This document shows positions 14,707 through 14,744 of a stretch of DNA of 14,744 nucleotides, piece by piece. Origin of the DNA: Mageeibacillus sp. UBA5439 (GTDB lineage: Bacteria; Bacillota; Clostridia; Saccharofermentanales; DTU023); contig DIRJ01000049.1 in NCBI GenBank assembly GCA_002427505.1, positions 1-14,744 on the forward strand, read 5' to 3'. The translations under genes were made by a program, and so were the position numbers. Below the pieces are notes generated by a model that was not told where the DNA came from, searched no databases, and saw nothing but the letters and a program-made list of their open reading frames with translations. Position 1 is the first letter of the stretch. Each line of letters begins with the position of its first letter.

Positions 14707-14744
14707 ATGATTAAAAATTGGGACAAAGTTAAAATGTATGACCT
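14707..14744 (+). CDS. Start of a further operon gene, cut by the window edge
   Basis: An ATG at 14707 stands six bases after CGGAGG (14695-14700) and opens a frame of 13 residues, MIKNWDKVKMYDL, to the window end. The strong ribosome site and the 51-base gap to allG indicate one more gene of the same operon. The MYDL ending recalls the N-terminus of cyclase-family (kynurenine-formamidase-like) hydrolases, often found beside such clusters, but 13 residues cannot decide it. A carbamate kinase start would look different, though that too cannot be excluded firmly. Confidence 0.6.
   Translation, partial: MIKNWDKVKMYD

Overview
The window looks like a chromosomal segment of an anaerobic, low-to-mid GC member of the Bacillota (Clostridia-like). 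This rests on strong AGGAGG-type ribosome binding sites, TTG and GTG starts, a sodium-pumping decarboxylase subunit, BirA with an N-terminal repressor domain, BioY, and a PucR-type regulator. Assignment below phylum is not possible from the sequence alone.

Layout. (a) 1-765: the C-terminal half of a sodium-translocating decarboxylase beta subunit, closed by a clear rho-independent terminator. (b) 789-2264: an amidase-signature hydrolase, facing a LysR-type regulator (2259-3146, minus) with a 6-base tail-to-tail overlap. (c) 3147-4815: a biotin unit of birA and bioY, led by a sigma-70-type promoter whose -35 box lies in a BirA-like inverted repeat. It ends at a perfect 13-bp hairpin that probably also terminates the opposing operon. 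(d) 4868-8687, minus: a three-gene molybdenum hydroxylase operon of the xanthine dehydrogenase family, transcribed in the order FAD subunit, 2Fe-2S subunit, molybdopterin subunit. (e) 8688-8965: an AT-rich divergent control region. (f) 8966-14744, plus: a PucR-family regulator followed by allH, fdrA (allF), a 58-codon small gene, allG, and the first 13 codons of another gene.

How the genes may work together. The AllH/FdrA/AllG families form the oxamate carbamoyltransferase of allantoin fermentation in E. coli. There oxalurate is phosphorolysed to oxamate and carbamoyl phosphate, and carbamate kinase then makes ATP. Here they sit behind a purine-type regulator and diverge from a molybdenum hydroxylase, so a regulon for oxidising an N-heterocycle and recovering energy through carbamoyl phosphate is the simplest reading. 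The ring-opening enzymes and a carbamate kinase are not in the window, so the substrate is open. The decarboxylase and the birA-bioY unit are linked through biotin, since these decarboxylases carry biotin and BirA attaches it. The amidase and LysR gene lie between them with unknown substrate.

Points most worth a second look: the apparent splitting of FdrA into a 515-residue protein and a 58-residue protein, the operator and near-leaderless promoter of birA, and the alanine at a key substrate-binding position of the molybdenum subunit.
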